Below, piece by piece: positions 22,582-34,479 of a stretch of 64,000 nucleotides of DNA. The stretch is taken from positions 1-64,000 of the forward strand of contig JAPQWV010000123.1 in NCBI GenBank assembly GCA_027422505.1, in the 5' to 3' direction. Both the position numbers and the translations under genes were made by a program. Under the pieces are notes generated by a model, which saw only the letters and a list, made by a program, of their open reading frames with translations, was not told where the DNA came from and did not search any database. Position 1 is the first letter of the stretch, and each line of letters opens with the position of its first letter. This stretch comes from Craterostigma plantagineum. Lineage: Eukaryota > Streptophyta > Magnoliopsida > Lamiales > Linderniaceae.

Positions 22582-22698
22582 GGGGTGCAACACGAGGACT
22601 TCCCAGGGGTCACCCATCCTAGTACTATTCTCATCCAAGCATGCTTAACTTCGGAGTTCTGATGGATCCGGTGCATTAGTGCTGGTATGATCGCACCC
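22582..22698 (-). rRNA. 5S rRNA
   Basis: Box A GCATGC, IE GGATG, box C GGGTGACC; 117 bp. Confidence 0.94.
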
Positions 22699-22976
22699 AT
22701 TTAGTTAATTGAGCGTACTTGTTTTGCATGTACGGGTAAAAATGTAATGAAAGTAAGCAATAAAGACCCGCGAGTTGCTCGGAAACCACGTCAGTTCGTG
22801 AACGTCGCAGTCCTAGATGTCGCGTATTTTAACGAAATATATATAGTACGGAGCACTATTCATGTGATTTTTACAAAATTGAGATTTGTGAAATTCATAG
22901 GTGTGGAGAGTGGAAAGTAACACCGTCACTTCATTGCAAAATTAATGTCTGAGGGATGTTATCACGCGTAAAAAAA

Positions 22977-23094
22977 GGGGTGCAACAAGAGGACTTCCCA
23001 GGGGTCACCCATCCTAGTACTATTCTCAGTCCAAGCATGCTTAACTTCGGAGTTCTGATGGATCCGGTGCATTAGTGCTGGTATGATCGCACCC
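22977..23094 (-). rRNA. 5S rRNA
   Basis: Box A GCATGC, IE GGACTG, box C GGGTGACC; 118 bp. Confidence 0.94.
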
Positions 23095-23375
23095 ATTTAG
23101 TTAATTGAGCGTACTTGTTTTGCATGTACGGGTAAAAATTTAATGAAAGTAAGCAATAAAGACCCGCGAGTTGCTCGGAAACCACGTCAGTTCGTGAACG
23201 TCGCAGTCCTAGATGTCGCGTATTTTTAACGAAATATATATAGTACGGTGTACTATTCATGTGATTTTATACAAAATTTGGATTTCCGAAATCCATAGGT
23301 GTTGAGAGTGGAAAGTAACACCGTCACTTCATTGCAAAATTAATGTCTGAGGGATGTTATCACGCGTAAAAAAAA

Positions 23376-23493
23376 GGGTGCAACAAGAGGACTTCCCAGG
23401 GGATCACCCATCCTAGTACTATTCTCAGTCCAAGCATGCTTAACTTCGGAGTTCTGATGGATCCGGTGCATTAGTGCTGGTATGATCGCACCC
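23376..23493 (-). rRNA. 5S rRNA
   Basis: Box A GCATGC, IE GGACTG, box C GGGTGATC; 118 bp. Confidence 0.94.
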
Positions 23494-23771
23494 ATTTAGT
23501 TAATTGAGCGTACTTGTTTTGCATGTACGGGTAAAAATGTAATGAAAGTAAGCAATAAAGACCCGCGAGTTGCTCGAAAACCACGTCAGTTCGTGAACGT
23601 CGCAGTCCTAGATGTCGCGTATTTTTAACGAAATATATATAGTACGGAGCACTATTCATGTGATTTTATACAAAATTGAGATTTCGAAATCCATAGGTGT
23701 TGAGAGTGGAAAGTAACACCGTCACTTCATTGCAAAATTAATGTCTGAGGGATGTTATCACGCGTAAAAAA

Positions 23772-23889
23772 GGGGTGCAACAGGAGGACTTCCCAGGGGT
23801 CACCCATCCTAGTACTATTCTCAGTCCAAGCATGCTTAACTTCGGAGTTCTGATGGATCCGGTGCATTAGTGCTGGTATGATCGCACCC
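23772..23889 (-). rRNA. 5S rRNA
   Basis: Box A GCATGC, IE GGACTG, box C GGGTGACC; 118 bp. Confidence 0.94.
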
Positions 23890-24161
23890 ATTTAGTTAAT
23901 TGAGCGTACTTGTTTTGCATGTACGGGTAAAAATGTAATGAAAGTAAGCAATAAAGACCCGCGAGTTGCTCGAAAACCACGTCAGTTCGTGAACGTCGCA
24001 GTCCTAGATGTCGCGTATTTTTAACGAAATATATATAGTACGGTGCACTATTCATGTGATTTTATACAAAATTTAGATTTGCGAAAGCATAGGTGTTGAG
24101 AGTGGAAAGTAACACCGTCACTTCATTGCAAAATTAATGTCTGAGAGATGTTATCACGCGT

Positions 24162-24168
24162 AAAGAAA
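24162..24168 (-). terminator. interrupted Pol III terminator
   Basis: Gene-sense TTTCTTT after GCACACC of the 24169-24285 gene; no run of four T. Confidence 0.75.
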
Positions 24169-24285
24169 GGTGTGCAACATGAGGACTTCCCAGGGGTCAC
24201 CCATCCTAGTACTATTCTCATCCAAGCATGCTTAACTTCGGAGTTCTGATGGATCCGGTGCATTAGTGCTGGTATGATCGCACCC
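24169..24285 (-). rRNA. 5S rRNA with interrupted terminator
   Basis: Box A GCATGC, IE GGATG, box C GGGTGACC; 3' end GCACACC; 117 bp. T-run broken to TTTCTTT. Confidence 0.93.
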
Positions 24286-24565
24286 ATTTAGTTAATTGAG
24301 CGTACTTGTTTTGCATGTACGGGTAAAAATGTAATGAAAGTAAGCAATAAAGACCCGCGAGTTGCTCGGAAACCACGTCAGTTCGTGAACGTCGCAGTCC
24401 TAGATGTCGCGTATTTTTAACGAAATATATATAGTACGGAGCACTATTCATGTGATTTTATACAAAATTGAGATTTCCGAAATCCATAGGTGTTGAGAGT
24501 GGAAAGTAACACCGTCACTTCATTGCAAAATTAATGTCTGAGGGATGTTATCACGCGTAAAAAAA

Positions 24566-24684
24566 GGGGTGCAACACGAGGACTTCCCAGGGGATCACCC
24601 ATCCTAGTACTATTCTCAGTCCAAGCATGCTTAACTTCGGAGTTCTGATGGATCCGGTGCATTAGTGCTGGTATGATCGCACCC
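24566..24684 (-). rRNA. 5S rRNA
   Basis: Box A GCATGC, IE GGACTG, box C GGGTGATC; 119 bp. First member of the five-unit period. Confidence 0.94.
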
Positions 24685-24964
24685 ATTTAGTTAATTGAGC
24701 GTACTTGTTTTGCATGTACGGGTAAAAATGTAATGAAAGTAAGCAATAAAGACCCGCGAGTTGCTCGGAAACCACGTCAGTTCGTGAACGTCGCAGTCCT
24801 AGATGTCGCGTATTTTTAACGAAATATATATAGTACGGAGCACTATTCATGTGATTTTATACAAAATTGAGATTTCCGAAATCCATAGGTGTTGAGAGTG
24901 GAAAGTAACACCGTCACTTCATTGCAAAATTAATGTCTGAGGGATGTTATCACGCGTAAAAAAA

Positions 24965-25083
24965 GGGGTGCAACACGAGGACTTCCGAGGGGATCACCCA
25001 TCCTAGTACTATTCTCAGTCCAAGCATGCTTAACTTCGGAGTTCTGATGGATCCGGTGCATTAGTGCTGGTATGATCGCACCC
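24965..25083 (-). rRNA. 5S rRNA
   Basis: Box A GCATGC, IE GGACTG, box C GGGTGATC, CTCGGAAG for CTGGGAAG; 119 bp. Confidence 0.94.
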
Positions 25084-25362
25084 ATTTAGTTAATTGAGCG
25101 TACTTGTTTTGCATGTACGGGTAAAAATGTAATGAAAGTAAGCAATAAAGACCCGCGAGTTGCTCGGAAACCACGTCAGTTCGTGAACGTCGCAGTCCTA
25201 GATGTCGCGTATTTTTAACGAAATATATATAGTACGGAGCACTATTCATGTGATTTTATACAAAATTGAGATTTGCGAAATCATAGGTGTTGAGAGTGGA
25301 AAGTAACACCGTCACTTCATTGCAAAATTAATGTCTGAGGGATGTTATCACGCGTAAAAAAA

Positions 25363-25478
25363 GGGGTGCAACACGAGGACTTCCCAGGGGTCACCCATCC
25401 TAGTACTATTCTCATCCAAGCATGCTTAACTTCGGAGTTCTGATGGATCCGGTGCATTAGTGCTGTATGATCGCACCC
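25363..25478 (-). rRNA. 5S rRNA
   Basis: Box A GCATGC, IE GGATG, box C GGGTGACC; one C missing in ATACAGC near the 5' end; 116 bp. Confidence 0.93.
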
Positions 25479-25758
25479 ATTTAGTTAATTGAGCGTACTT
25501 GTTTTGCATGTACGGGTAAAAATGTAATGAAAGTAAGCAATAAAGACCCGCGAGTTGCTCGGAAACCACGTCAGTTCGTGAACGTCGCAGTCCTAGATGT
25601 CGCGTATTTTTAACGAAATATATATAGTACGGTGCACTATTCATGTGATTTTATACAAAATTGAGATTTCCGAAATCCATAGGTGTTGAGAGTGGAAAGT
25701 AACACCGTCACTTCATTGCAAAATTAATGTCTGAGGGATGTTATCACGCGTAAAAAAA

Positions 25759-25877
25759 GGGGTGCAACACGAGGACTTCCCAGGGGATCACCCATCCTAG
25801 TACTATTCTCAGTCCAAGCATGCTTAACTTCGGAGTTCTGATGGATCCGGTGCATTAGTGCTGGTATGATCGCACCC
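25759..25877 (-). rRNA. 5S rRNA
   Basis: Box A GCATGC, IE GGACTG, box C GGGTGATC; 119 bp. Confidence 0.94.
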
Positions 25878-26157
25878 ATTTAGTTAATTGAGCGTACTTG
25901 TTTTGCATGTACGGGTAAAAATGTAATGAAAGTAAGCAATAAAGACCCGCGAGTTGCTCGGAAACCACGTCAGTTCGTGAACGTCGCAGTCCTAGATGTC
26001 GCGTATTTTTAACGAAATATATATAGTACGGTGCACTATTCATGTGATTTTATACAAAATTGAGATTTGCGAAATCCATAGGTGTTGAGAGTGGAAAGTA
26101 ACACCGTCACTTCATTGCAAAATTAATGTCTGAGGGATGTTATCACGCGTAAAAAAA

Positions 26158-26274
26158 GGGGTGCAACACGAGGACTTCCCAGGGGTCACCCATCCTAGTA
26201 CTATTCTCATCCAAGCATGCTTAACTTCGGAGTTCTGATGGATCCGGTGCATTAGTGCTGGTATGATCGCACCC
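26158..26274 (-). rRNA. 5S rRNA
   Basis: Box A GCATGC, IE GGATG, box C GGGTGACC; 117 bp. Confidence 0.94.
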
Positions 26275-26556
26275 ATTTAGTTAATTGAGCGTACTTGTTT
26301 TGCATGTACGGGTAAAAATGTAATGAAAGTAAGCAATAAAGACCCGCGAGTTGCTCGGAAACCACGTCAGTTCGTGAACGTCGCAGTCCTAGATGTCGCG
26401 TATTTTTAACGAAATATATATAGTACGGTGCACTATTCATGTGATTTTATACAAAATTTGGATTTCCGAAATCCATAGGTGTTGAGAGTGGAAAGTAACA
26501 CCGTCACTTCATTGCAAAATTAATGTCTGAGGGATGTTATCACGCGTAAAAAAAAA

Positions 26557-26674
26557 GGGTGCAACACGAGGACTTCCCAGGGGATCACCCATCCTAGTAC
26601 TATTCTCAGTCCAAGCATGCTTAACTTCGGAGTTCTGATGGATCCGGTGCATTAGTGCTGGTATGATCGCACCC
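26557..26674 (-). rRNA. 5S rRNA
   Basis: Box A GCATGC, IE GGACTG, box C GGGTGATC; 118 bp. Nine-T terminator. Confidence 0.94.
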
Positions 26675-26954
26675 ATTTAGTTAATTGAGCGTACTTGTTT
26701 TGCATGTACGGGTAAAAATGTAATGAAAGTAAGCAATAAAGACCCGCGAGTTGCTCGAAAACCACGTCAGTTCGTGAACGTCGCAGTCCTAGATGTCGCG
26801 TATTTTTAACGAAATATATATAGTACGGTGCACTATTCATGTGATTTTATACAAAATTGAGATTTCCGAAATCCATAGGTGTTGAGAGTGGAAAGTAACA
26901 CCGTCACTTCATTGCAAAATTAATGTCTGAGGGATGTTATCACGCGTAAAAAAA

Positions 26955-27072
26955 GGGGTGCAACACGAGGACTTCCCAGGGATCACCCATCCTAGTACTA
27001 TTCTCAGTCCAAGCATGCTTAACTTCGGAGTTCTGATGGATCCGGTGCATTAGTGCTGGTATGATCGCACCC
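26955..27072 (-). rRNA. 5S rRNA
   Basis: Box A GCATGC, IE GGACTG, box C GGGTGATC; 118 bp. Confidence 0.94.
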
Positions 27073-27352
27073 ATTTAGTTAATTGAGCGTACTTGTTTTG
27101 CATGTACGGGTAAAAATGTAATGAAAGTAAGCAATAAAGACCCGCGAGTTGCTCGGAAACCACGTCAGTTCGTGAACGTCGCAGTCCTAGATGTCGCGTA
27201 TTTTTAACGAAATATATATAGTACGGAGCACTATTCATGTGATTTTATACAAAATTTAGATTTTCGAAATCCATAGGTGTTGAGAGTGGAAAGTAACACC
27301 GTCACTTCATTGCAAAATTAATGTCTGAGGGATGTTATCACGCGTAAAAAAA

Positions 27353-27465
27353 GGTGTGCAACACGAGGACTTCCCAGGGGTCACCCATCCTAGTACTATT
27401 CTCATCCAAGCATGCTTAACTTCGGAGTTCTGATGGATCCGGTGCATTAGTGCTGGTTCGCACCC
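27353..27465 (-). rRNA. 5S rRNA with 4-bp 5' deletion
   Basis: Box A GCATGC, IE GGATG, box C GGGTGACC; 3' end GCACACC; 113 bp. TCAT is missing after GGGTGCGA, giving GGGTGCGAACC; shared with the copy five units away at 29445. Confidence 0.92.
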
Positions 27466-27744
27466 ATTTAGTTAATTGAGCGTACTTGTTTTGCATGTAC
27501 GGGTAAAAATTTAATGAAAGTAAGCAATAAAGACCCGCGAGTTGCTCGGAAACCACGTCAGTTCGTGAACGTCGCAGTCCTAGATGTCGCGTATTTTTAC
27601 GAAATATATATAGTACGGAGCACTATTCATGTGATTTTATACAAAATTGAGATTTCCGAAATCCATAGGTGTTGAGAGTGGAAAGTAACACCGTCACTTC
27701 ATTGCAAAATTAATGTCTGAGGGATGTTATCACGCGTAAAAAAA

Positions 27745-27863
27745 GGGGTGCAACACGAGGACTTCCCAGGGGATCACCCATCCTAGTACTATTCTCAGTC
27801 CAAGCATGCTTAACTTCGGAGTTCTGATGGATCCGGTGCATTAGTGCTGGTATGATCGCACCC
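27745..27863 (-). rRNA. 5S rRNA
   Basis: Box A GCATGC, IE GGACTG, box C GGGTGATC; 119 bp. Confidence 0.94.
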
Positions 27864-28141
27864 ATTTAGTTAATTGAGCGTACTTGTTTTGCATGTACGG
27901 GTAAAAATGTAATGAAAGTAAGCAATAAAGACCCGCGAGTTGCTCGGAAACCACGTCAGTTCGTGAACGTCGCAGTCCTAGATGTCGCGTATTTTTAACG
28001 AAATATATATAGTACGGAGCACTATTCATGTGATTTTATACAAAATTGAGATTTGCGAAATCATAGGTGTTGAGAGTGGAAAGTAACACCGTCACTTCAT
28101 TGCAAAATTAATGTCTGAGGGATGTTATCACGCGTAAAAAA

Positions 28142-28258
28142 GGTGTGCAACACGAGGACTTCCCAGGGGTCACCCATCCTAGTACTATTCTCACCCAAGC
28201 ATGCTTAACTTCGGAGTTCTGATGGATCCGGTGCATTAGTGCTGGTATGATCGCACCC
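28142..28258 (-). rRNA. 5S rRNA
   Basis: Box A GCATGC, IE GGGTG, box C GGGTGACC; 3' end GCACACC; 117 bp. Confidence 0.93.
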
Positions 28259-28538
28259 ATTTAGTTAATTGAGCGTACTTGTTTTGCATGTACGGGTAAA
28301 AATGTAATGAAAGTAAGCAATAAAGACCCGCGAGTTGCTCGGAAACCACGTCAGTTCGTGAACGTCGCAGTCCTAGATGTCGCGTATTTTTAACGAAATA
28401 TATATAGTACGGAGCACTATTCATGTGATTTTATACAAAATTGAGATTTCCGAAATCCATAGGTGTTGAGAGTGGAAAGTAACACCGTCACTTCATTGCA
28501 AAATTAATGTCTGAGGGATGTTATCACGCGTAAAAAAA

Positions 28539-28656
28539 GGGTGCAACACGAGGACTTCCCAGGGGATCACCCATCCTAGTACTATTCTCAGTCCAAGCAT
28601 GCTTAACTTCGGAGTTCTGATGGATCCGGTGCATTAGTGCTGGTATGATCGCACCC
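28539..28656 (-). rRNA. 5S rRNA
   Basis: Box A GCATGC, IE GGACTG, box C GGGTGATC; 118 bp. Confidence 0.94.
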
Positions 28657-28936
28657 ATTTAGTTAATTGAGCGTACTTGTTTTGCATGTACGGGTAAAAA
28701 TGTAATGAAAGTAAGCAATAAAGACCCGCGAGTTGCTCGGAAACCACGTCAGTTCGTGAACGTCGCAGTCCTAGATGTCGCGTATTTTTAACGAAATATA
28801 TATAGTACGGTGCACTATTCATGTGATTTTATACAAAATTGAGATTTCCGAAATCCATAGGTGTTGAGAGTGGAAAGTAACACCGTCACTTCATTGCAAA
28901 ATTAATGTCTGAGGGATGTTATCACGCGTAAAAAAA

Positions 28937-29054
28937 GGGGTGCAACACGAGGACTTCCCAGGGGTCACCCATCCTAGTACTATTCTCAGTCCAAGCATGC
29001 TTAACTTCGGAGTTCTGATGGATCCGGTGCATTAGTGCTGGTATGATCGCACCC
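28937..29054 (-). rRNA. 5S rRNA
   Basis: Box A GCATGC, IE GGACTG, box C GGGTGACC; 118 bp. Confidence 0.94.
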
Positions 29055-29332
29055 ATTTAGTTAATTGAGCGTACTTGTTTTGCATGTACGGGTAAAAATG
29101 TAATGAAAGTAAGCAATAAAGACCCGCGAGTTGCTCGGAAACCACGTCAGTTCGTGAACGTCGCAGTCCTAGATGTCGCGTATTTTTAACGAAATATATA
29201 TAGTACGGAGCACTATTCATGTGATTTTATACAAAATTGAGATTTGCGAAATCATAGGTGTTGAGAGTGGAAAGTAACACCGTCACTTCATTGCAAAATT
29301 AATGTCTGAGGGATGTTATCACGCGTAAAAAA

Positions 29333-29445
29333 GGGGTGCAACACGAGGACTTCCCAGGGGTCACCCATCCTAGTACTATTCTCATCCAAACATGCTTAAC
29401 TTCGGAGTTTTGATGGATCCGGTGCATTAGTGCTGGTTCGCACCC
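29333..29445 (-). rRNA. 5S rRNA with 4-bp 5' deletion
   Basis: Box A GCATGT, IE GGATG, box C GGGTGACC; 113 bp. Same TCAT deletion as 27353-27465, plus CATCAAAAC for CATCAGAAC. Confidence 0.92.
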
Positions 29446-29726
29446 ATTTAGTTAATTGAGCGTACTTGTTTTGCATGTACGGGTAAAAATTTAATGAAAG
29501 TAAGCAATAAAGACCCGCGAGTTGCTCGGAAACCACGTCAGTTCGTGAACGTCGCAGTCCTAGATGTCGCGTATTTTTAACGAAATATATATAGTACGGT
29601 GCACTATTCATGTGATTTTATACAAAATTTGAGATTTCCGAAATCCATAGGTGTTGAGAGTGGAAAGTAACACCGTCACTTCATTGCAAAATTAATGTCT
29701 GAGGGATGTTATCACGCGTAAAAAAA

Positions 29727-29845
29727 GGGGTGCAACACGAGGACTTCCCAGGGGATCACCCATCCTAGTACTATTCTCAGTCCAAGCATGCTTAACTTCG
29801 GAGTTCTGATGGATCCGGTGCATTAGTGCTGGTATGATCGCACCC
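29727..29845 (-). rRNA. 5S rRNA
   Basis: Box A GCATGC, IE GGACTG, box C GGGTGATC; 119 bp. Confidence 0.94.
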
Positions 29846-30123
29846 ATTTAGTTAATTGAGCGTACTTGTTTTGCATGTACGGGTAAAAATGTAATGAAAG
29901 TAAGCAATAAAGACCCGCGAGTTGCTCGGAAACCACGTCAGTTCGTGAACGTCGCAGTCCTAGATGTCGCGTATTTTTAACGAAATATATATAGTACGGA
30001 GCACTATTCATGTGATTTTATACAAAATTGAGATTTGCGAAATCATAGGTGTTGAGAGTGGAAAGTAACACCGTCACTTCATTGCAAAATTAATGTCTGA
30101 GGGATGTTATCACGCGTAAAAAA

Positions 30124-30240
30124 GGGGTGCAACACGAGGACTTCCCAGGGGTCACCCATCCTAGTACTATTCTCATCCAAACATGCTTAACTTCGGAGTT
30201 CTGATGGATCCGGTGCATTAGTGCTGGTATGATCGCACCC
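30124..30240 (-). rRNA. 5S rRNA
   Basis: Box A GCATGT, IE GGATG, box C GGGTGACC; 117 bp. Confidence 0.94.
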
Positions 30241-30522
30241 ATTTAGTTAATTGAGCGTACTTGTTTTGCATGTACGGGTAAAAATTTAATGAAAGTAAGC
30301 AATAAAGACCCGCGAGTTGCTCGGAAACCACGTCAGTTCGTGAACGTCGCAGTCCTAGATGTCGCGTATTTTTAACGAAATATATATAGTACGGTGCACT
30401 ATTCATGTGATTTTATACAAAATTGAGATTTCCGAAATCCATAGGTGTTGAGAGTGGAAAGTAACACCGTCACTTCATTGCAAAATTAATGTCTGAGGGA
30501 TGTTATCACGCGTAAAAAAAAA

Positions 30523-30640
30523 GGGTGCAACAAGAGGACTTCCCAGAGGATCACCCATCCTAGTACTATTCTCAGTCCAAGCATGCTTAACTTCGGAGTT
30601 CTGATGGATCCGGTGCATTAGTGCTGGTATGATCGCACCC
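30523..30640 (-). rRNA. 5S rRNA
   Basis: Box A GCATGC, IE GGACTG, box C GGGTGATC, CCTCTGGG for CCCCTGGG; 118 bp. Confidence 0.94.
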
Positions 30641-30920
30641 ATTTAGTTAATTGAGCGTACTTGTTTTGCATGTACGGGTAAAAATGTAATGAAAGTAAGC
30701 AATAAAGACCCGCGAGTTGCTCGGAAACCACGTCAGTTCGTGAACGTCGCAGTCCTAGATGTCGCGTATTTTTAACGAAATATATATAGTACGGTGCACT
30801 ATTCATGTGATTTTATACAAAATTGAGATTTCCGAAATCCATAGGTGTTGAGAGTGGAAAGTAACACCGTCACTTCATTGCAAAATTAATGTCTGAGGGA
30901 TGTTATCACGCGTAAAAAAA

Positions 30921-31039
30921 GGGGTGCAACACGAGGACTTCCCAGGGGATCACCCATCCTAGTACTATTCTCAGTCCAAGCATGCTTAACTTCGGAGTTC
31001 TGATGGATCCGGTGCATTAGTGCTGGTATGATCGCACCC
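30921..31039 (-). rRNA. 5S rRNA
   Basis: Box A GCATGC, IE GGACTG, box C GGGTGATC; 119 bp. Confidence 0.94.
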
Positions 31040-31319
31040 ATTTAGTTAATTGAGCGTACTTGTTTTGCATGTACGGGTAAAAATGTAATGAAAGTAAGCA
31101 ATAAAGACCCGCGAGTTGCTCGGAAACCACGTCAGTTCGTGAACGTCGCAGTCCTAGATGTCGCGTATTTTTAACGAAATATATATAGTACGGAGCACTA
31201 TTCATGTGATTTTATACAAAATTTGAGATTTGCGAAATCATAGGTGTTGAGAGTGGAAAGTAACACCGTCACTTCATTGCAAAATTAATGTCTGAGGGAT
31301 GTTATCACGCGTAAAAAAA

Positions 31320-31436
31320 GGGGTGCAACACGAGGACTTCCCAGGGGTCACCCATCCTAGTACTATTCTCATCCAAACATGCTTAACTTCGGAGTTCTGA
31401 TGGATCCGGTGCATTAGTGCTGGTATGATCGCACCC
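31320..31436 (-). rRNA. 5S rRNA
   Basis: Box A GCATGT, IE GGATG, box C GGGTGACC; 117 bp. Confidence 0.94.
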
Positions 31437-31716
31437 ATTTAGTTAATTGAGCGTACTTGTTTTGCATGTACGGGTAAAAATTTAATGAAAGTAAGCAATA
31501 AAGACCCGCGAGTTGCTCGGAAACCACGTCAGTTCGTGAACGTCGCAGTCCTAGATGTCGCGTATTTTTAACGAAATATATATAGTACGGTGCACTATTC
31601 ATGTGATTTTATACAAAATTGAGATTTCCGAAATCCATAGGTGTTGAGAGTGGAAAGTAACACCGTCACTTCATTGCAAAATTAATGTCTGAGGGATGTT
31701 ATCACGCGTAAAAAAA

Positions 31717-31835
31717 GGGGTGCAACACGAGGACTTCCCAGGGGATCACCCATCCTAGTACTATTCTCAGTCCAAGCATGCTTAACATCGGAGTTCTGAT
31801 GGATCCGGTGCATTAGTGCTGGTATGATCGCACCC
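31717..31835 (-). rRNA. 5S rRNA
   Basis: Box A GCATGC preceded by CCGATGTT, IE GGACTG, box C GGGTGATC; 119 bp. Confidence 0.94.
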
Positions 31836-32114
31836 ATTTAGTTAATTGAGCGTACTTGTTTTGCATGTACGGGTAAAAATGTAATGAAAGTAAGCAATAA
31901 AGACCCGCGAGTTGCTCGGAAACCACGTCAGTTCGTGAACGTCGCAGTCCTAGATGTCGCGTATTTTTAACGCAATATATATAGTACGGTGCACTATTCA
32001 TGTGATTTTATACAAAATTGAGATTTCCGAAATCCATAGGTGTTGAGAGTGGAAAGTAACACCGTCACTTCATTGCAAAATTAATGTCTGAGGGATGTTA
32101 TCACGCGTAAAAAA

Positions 32115-32231
32115 GGGGTGCAACACGAGGACTTCCCAGGGGTCAACCATCCTAGTATTACTCTCGCCCAAGCACGCTTAACGTCGGAGTTCTGATGGCA
32201 TCCGGTGCATTAGTGCTGGTATGATCGGTCC
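32115..32231 (-). rRNA. 5S rRNA with altered 5' end
   Basis: Box A GCGTGC, IE GGGCG, box C GGTTGACC, CCGACGTT, GGATGCC; 117 bp. 5' end GGACCGATC, as at 18730, 13.5 kb away. Confidence 0.92.
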
Positions 32232-32508
32232 ATTTAGTTAATTGAGCGTAGTTGTTTTGCTTGTACGTGTGAAAATGTAATGAAAGTATGCAACAACGGC
32301 GCGTTGCTCGGGAACCACGCCTTGTTCGTGAACGTCGCAATCCTAGATGTCGCGTATTTTTAACGAAATATATATAGTACGGAGCACTATTCATGTGATT
32401 TTATACAAAATTGAGATTTTCGAAATCCATAGGTGTTGAGAGTGGAAAGTAACACCGTCACTTCATTGCAAAATTAATGTCTGAGGGATGTTATCACGCG
32501 TAAAAAAA

Positions 32509-32626
32509 GGGTGCAACACGAGGACTTCCCAGGGGATCACCCATCCTAGTACTATTCTCAGTCCAAGCATGCTTAACTTCGGAGTTCTGATGGATCCGGT
32601 GCATTAGTGCTGGTATGATCGCACCC
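32509..32626 (-). rRNA. 5S rRNA
   Basis: Box A GCATGC, IE GGACTG, box C GGGTGATC; 118 bp. Confidence 0.94.
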
Positions 32627-32904
32627 ATTTAGTTAATTGAGCGTACTTGTTTTGCATGTACGGGTAAAATGTAATGAAAGTAAGCAATAAAGACCCGCGA
32701 GTTGCTCGGAAACCACGTCAGTTCGTGAACGTCGCAGTCCTAGATGTCGCGTATTTTTAACGAAATATATATAGTACGGTGCACTATTCATGTGATTTTA
32801 TACAAAATTTAGATTTCCGAAATCATAGGTGTTGAGAGTGGAAAGTAACACCGTCACTTCATTGCAAAATTAATGTCTGAGGGATGTTATCATGCGTAAA
32901 AAAA

Positions 32905-33022
32905 GGGTGCAACACGAGGACTTCCCAGGGGGTCAACCATCCTAGTATTATTCTCGCCCAAGCACGCTTAACGTCGGAGTTCTGATGGCATCCGGTGCAT
33001 TAGTGCTGGTATGATCGCACCC
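32905..33022 (-). rRNA. 5S rRNA
   Basis: Box A GCGTGC, IE GGGCG, box C GGTTGACC, CCGACGTT, GGATGCC; 118 bp. Class B spacer. Confidence 0.94.
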
Positions 33023-33299
33023 ATTTAGTTAATTGAGCGTAGTTGTTTTGCTTGTACGTGTGAAAATGTAATGAAAGTATGCAACAACGGCGCGTTGCTC
33101 GGGAACCATGCCTTGTTCGTGAACGTCGCAATTCCTAGATGTCGCGTATTTTTAACGAAATATATATAGTACGGAGCACTATTAATGTGATTTTATACAA
33201 AATTGAGATTTCCGAAATCCATAGGTGTTGAGAGTGGAAAGTAACACCGTCACTTCACTGCAAAATTAATGTCCAAGGGATGTTATCACGCGTAAAAAA

Positions 33300-33417
33300 G
33301 GGGTGCAACACGAGGACTTCCCAGGGGGTCACCCATCCTAGTACTATTCTCAGCCAAACATGCTTAACTTCGGAGTTCTGATGGATCCGGTGCATTAGTG
33401 CTGGTATGATTGCACCC
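33300..33417 (-). rRNA. 5S rRNA
   Basis: Box A GCATGT, IE GGCTG, box C GGGTGACC; 5' GGGTGCAATC (CpG lost); 118 bp. Near twin of 14236-14353 including its rare 3' spacer variants. Confidence 0.94.
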
Positions 33418-33695
33418 ATTTAGTTAATTGAGCGTACTTGTTTTGCATGTACGGGTAAAAATGTAATGAAAGTAAGCAATAAAGACCCGCGAGTTGCTCG
33501 GAAACCACGTCAGTTCGTGAACGTCGCAGTCCTAGATGTCGCGTATTTTAGCGAAATATATATAGTACGGAGCACTATTCATGTGATTTTTTACAAAATT
33601 GAGATTTGCGAAATCCATAGGTGTTGAGAGTGGAAAGTAACACCGTCACTTCATTGCAAAATTAATGTCTGAGGGATGTTATCACGCGTAAAAAA

Positions 33696-33811
33696 GGGGT
33701 GCAACACGAGGACTTCCCAGGGGTCAACCATCCTAGTATATTCTCGCCCAAGCATGCTTAACTTCGGAGTTCTGATGGATCCGGTGCATTAGTGCTGGTA
33801 TGATCGCACCC
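33696..33811 (-). rRNA. 5S rRNA
   Basis: Box A GCATGC, IE GGGCG then shortened AGAATATACT, box C GGTTGACC; 116 bp. Confidence 0.93.
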
Positions 33812-34091
33812 ATTTAGTTAATTGAGCGTACTTGTTTTGCATGTACGGGTAAAAATGTAATGAAAGTAAGCAATAAAGACCCGCGAGTTGCTCGGGAACC
33901 ACGCCAGTTCGTGAACGTCGCAGTCCTAGATGTCGCGTATTTTTAACGAAATATATATAGTACGGTGCACTATTCATGTGATTTTATACAAAATTTAGAT
34001 TTCCGAAATCCATAGGTGTTGAGAGTGGAAAGTAACACCGTCACTTCATTGCAAAATTAATGTCTGAGGGATGTTATCACGCGTAAAAAAA

Positions 34092-34208
34092 GGGGTGCAA
34101 CACGAGGACTTCCCAGGGGTCAACCATCCTAGTATATTCTCGCCCAAGCATGCTTAACTTCGGAGTTCTGATGGCATCCGGTGCATTAGTGCTGGTATGA
34201 TCGCACCC
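34092..34208 (-). rRNA. 5S rRNA
   Basis: Box A GCATGC, IE GGGCG then AGAATATACT, box C GGTTGACC, GGATGCC; 117 bp. Confidence 0.93.
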
Positions 34209-34479
34209 ATTTAGTTAATTGAGCGTAGTTGTTTTGCATGTACGTGTAAAAATGTAATGAAAGTAAGCAACAAAGGCGCGTTGCTCGGGAACCACGCCTT
34301 GTTCGTGAACGTCGCAAGTCCTAGATGTCGCGTATTTTTAACGAAATATATATAGTACGGAGCACTATTCATGTGATTTTATACAAAATTGAGATTTTCG
34401 AAATCCATAGGTGTTGAGAGTGGAAAGTAACACCGTCACTTCATTGCAAAATTAATGTCTGAGGGATGTTATCACGCGT

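Larger units (their letters stand above)
24566..32231 (-). repeat. five-unit higher-order repeat, four rounds
   Basis: IE classes read leftmost first as GGACTG, GGACTG, X, GGACTG, X, four times in a row, where X is GGATG (or GGGTG once, GGGCG once). Rounds start at the copies ending 24684, 26674, 28656 and 30640 (spacing 1,990, 1,982, 1,984 bp). Box C GGGTGATC versus GGGTGACC follows the same order with one exception (28937-29054). Confidence 0.8.

Noticed and set aside
24566..32231. Centromeric satellite DNA
   Set aside because: The higher-order order resembles centromeric satellites, but each unit contains a clear 5S rRNA gene with a T-run terminator.
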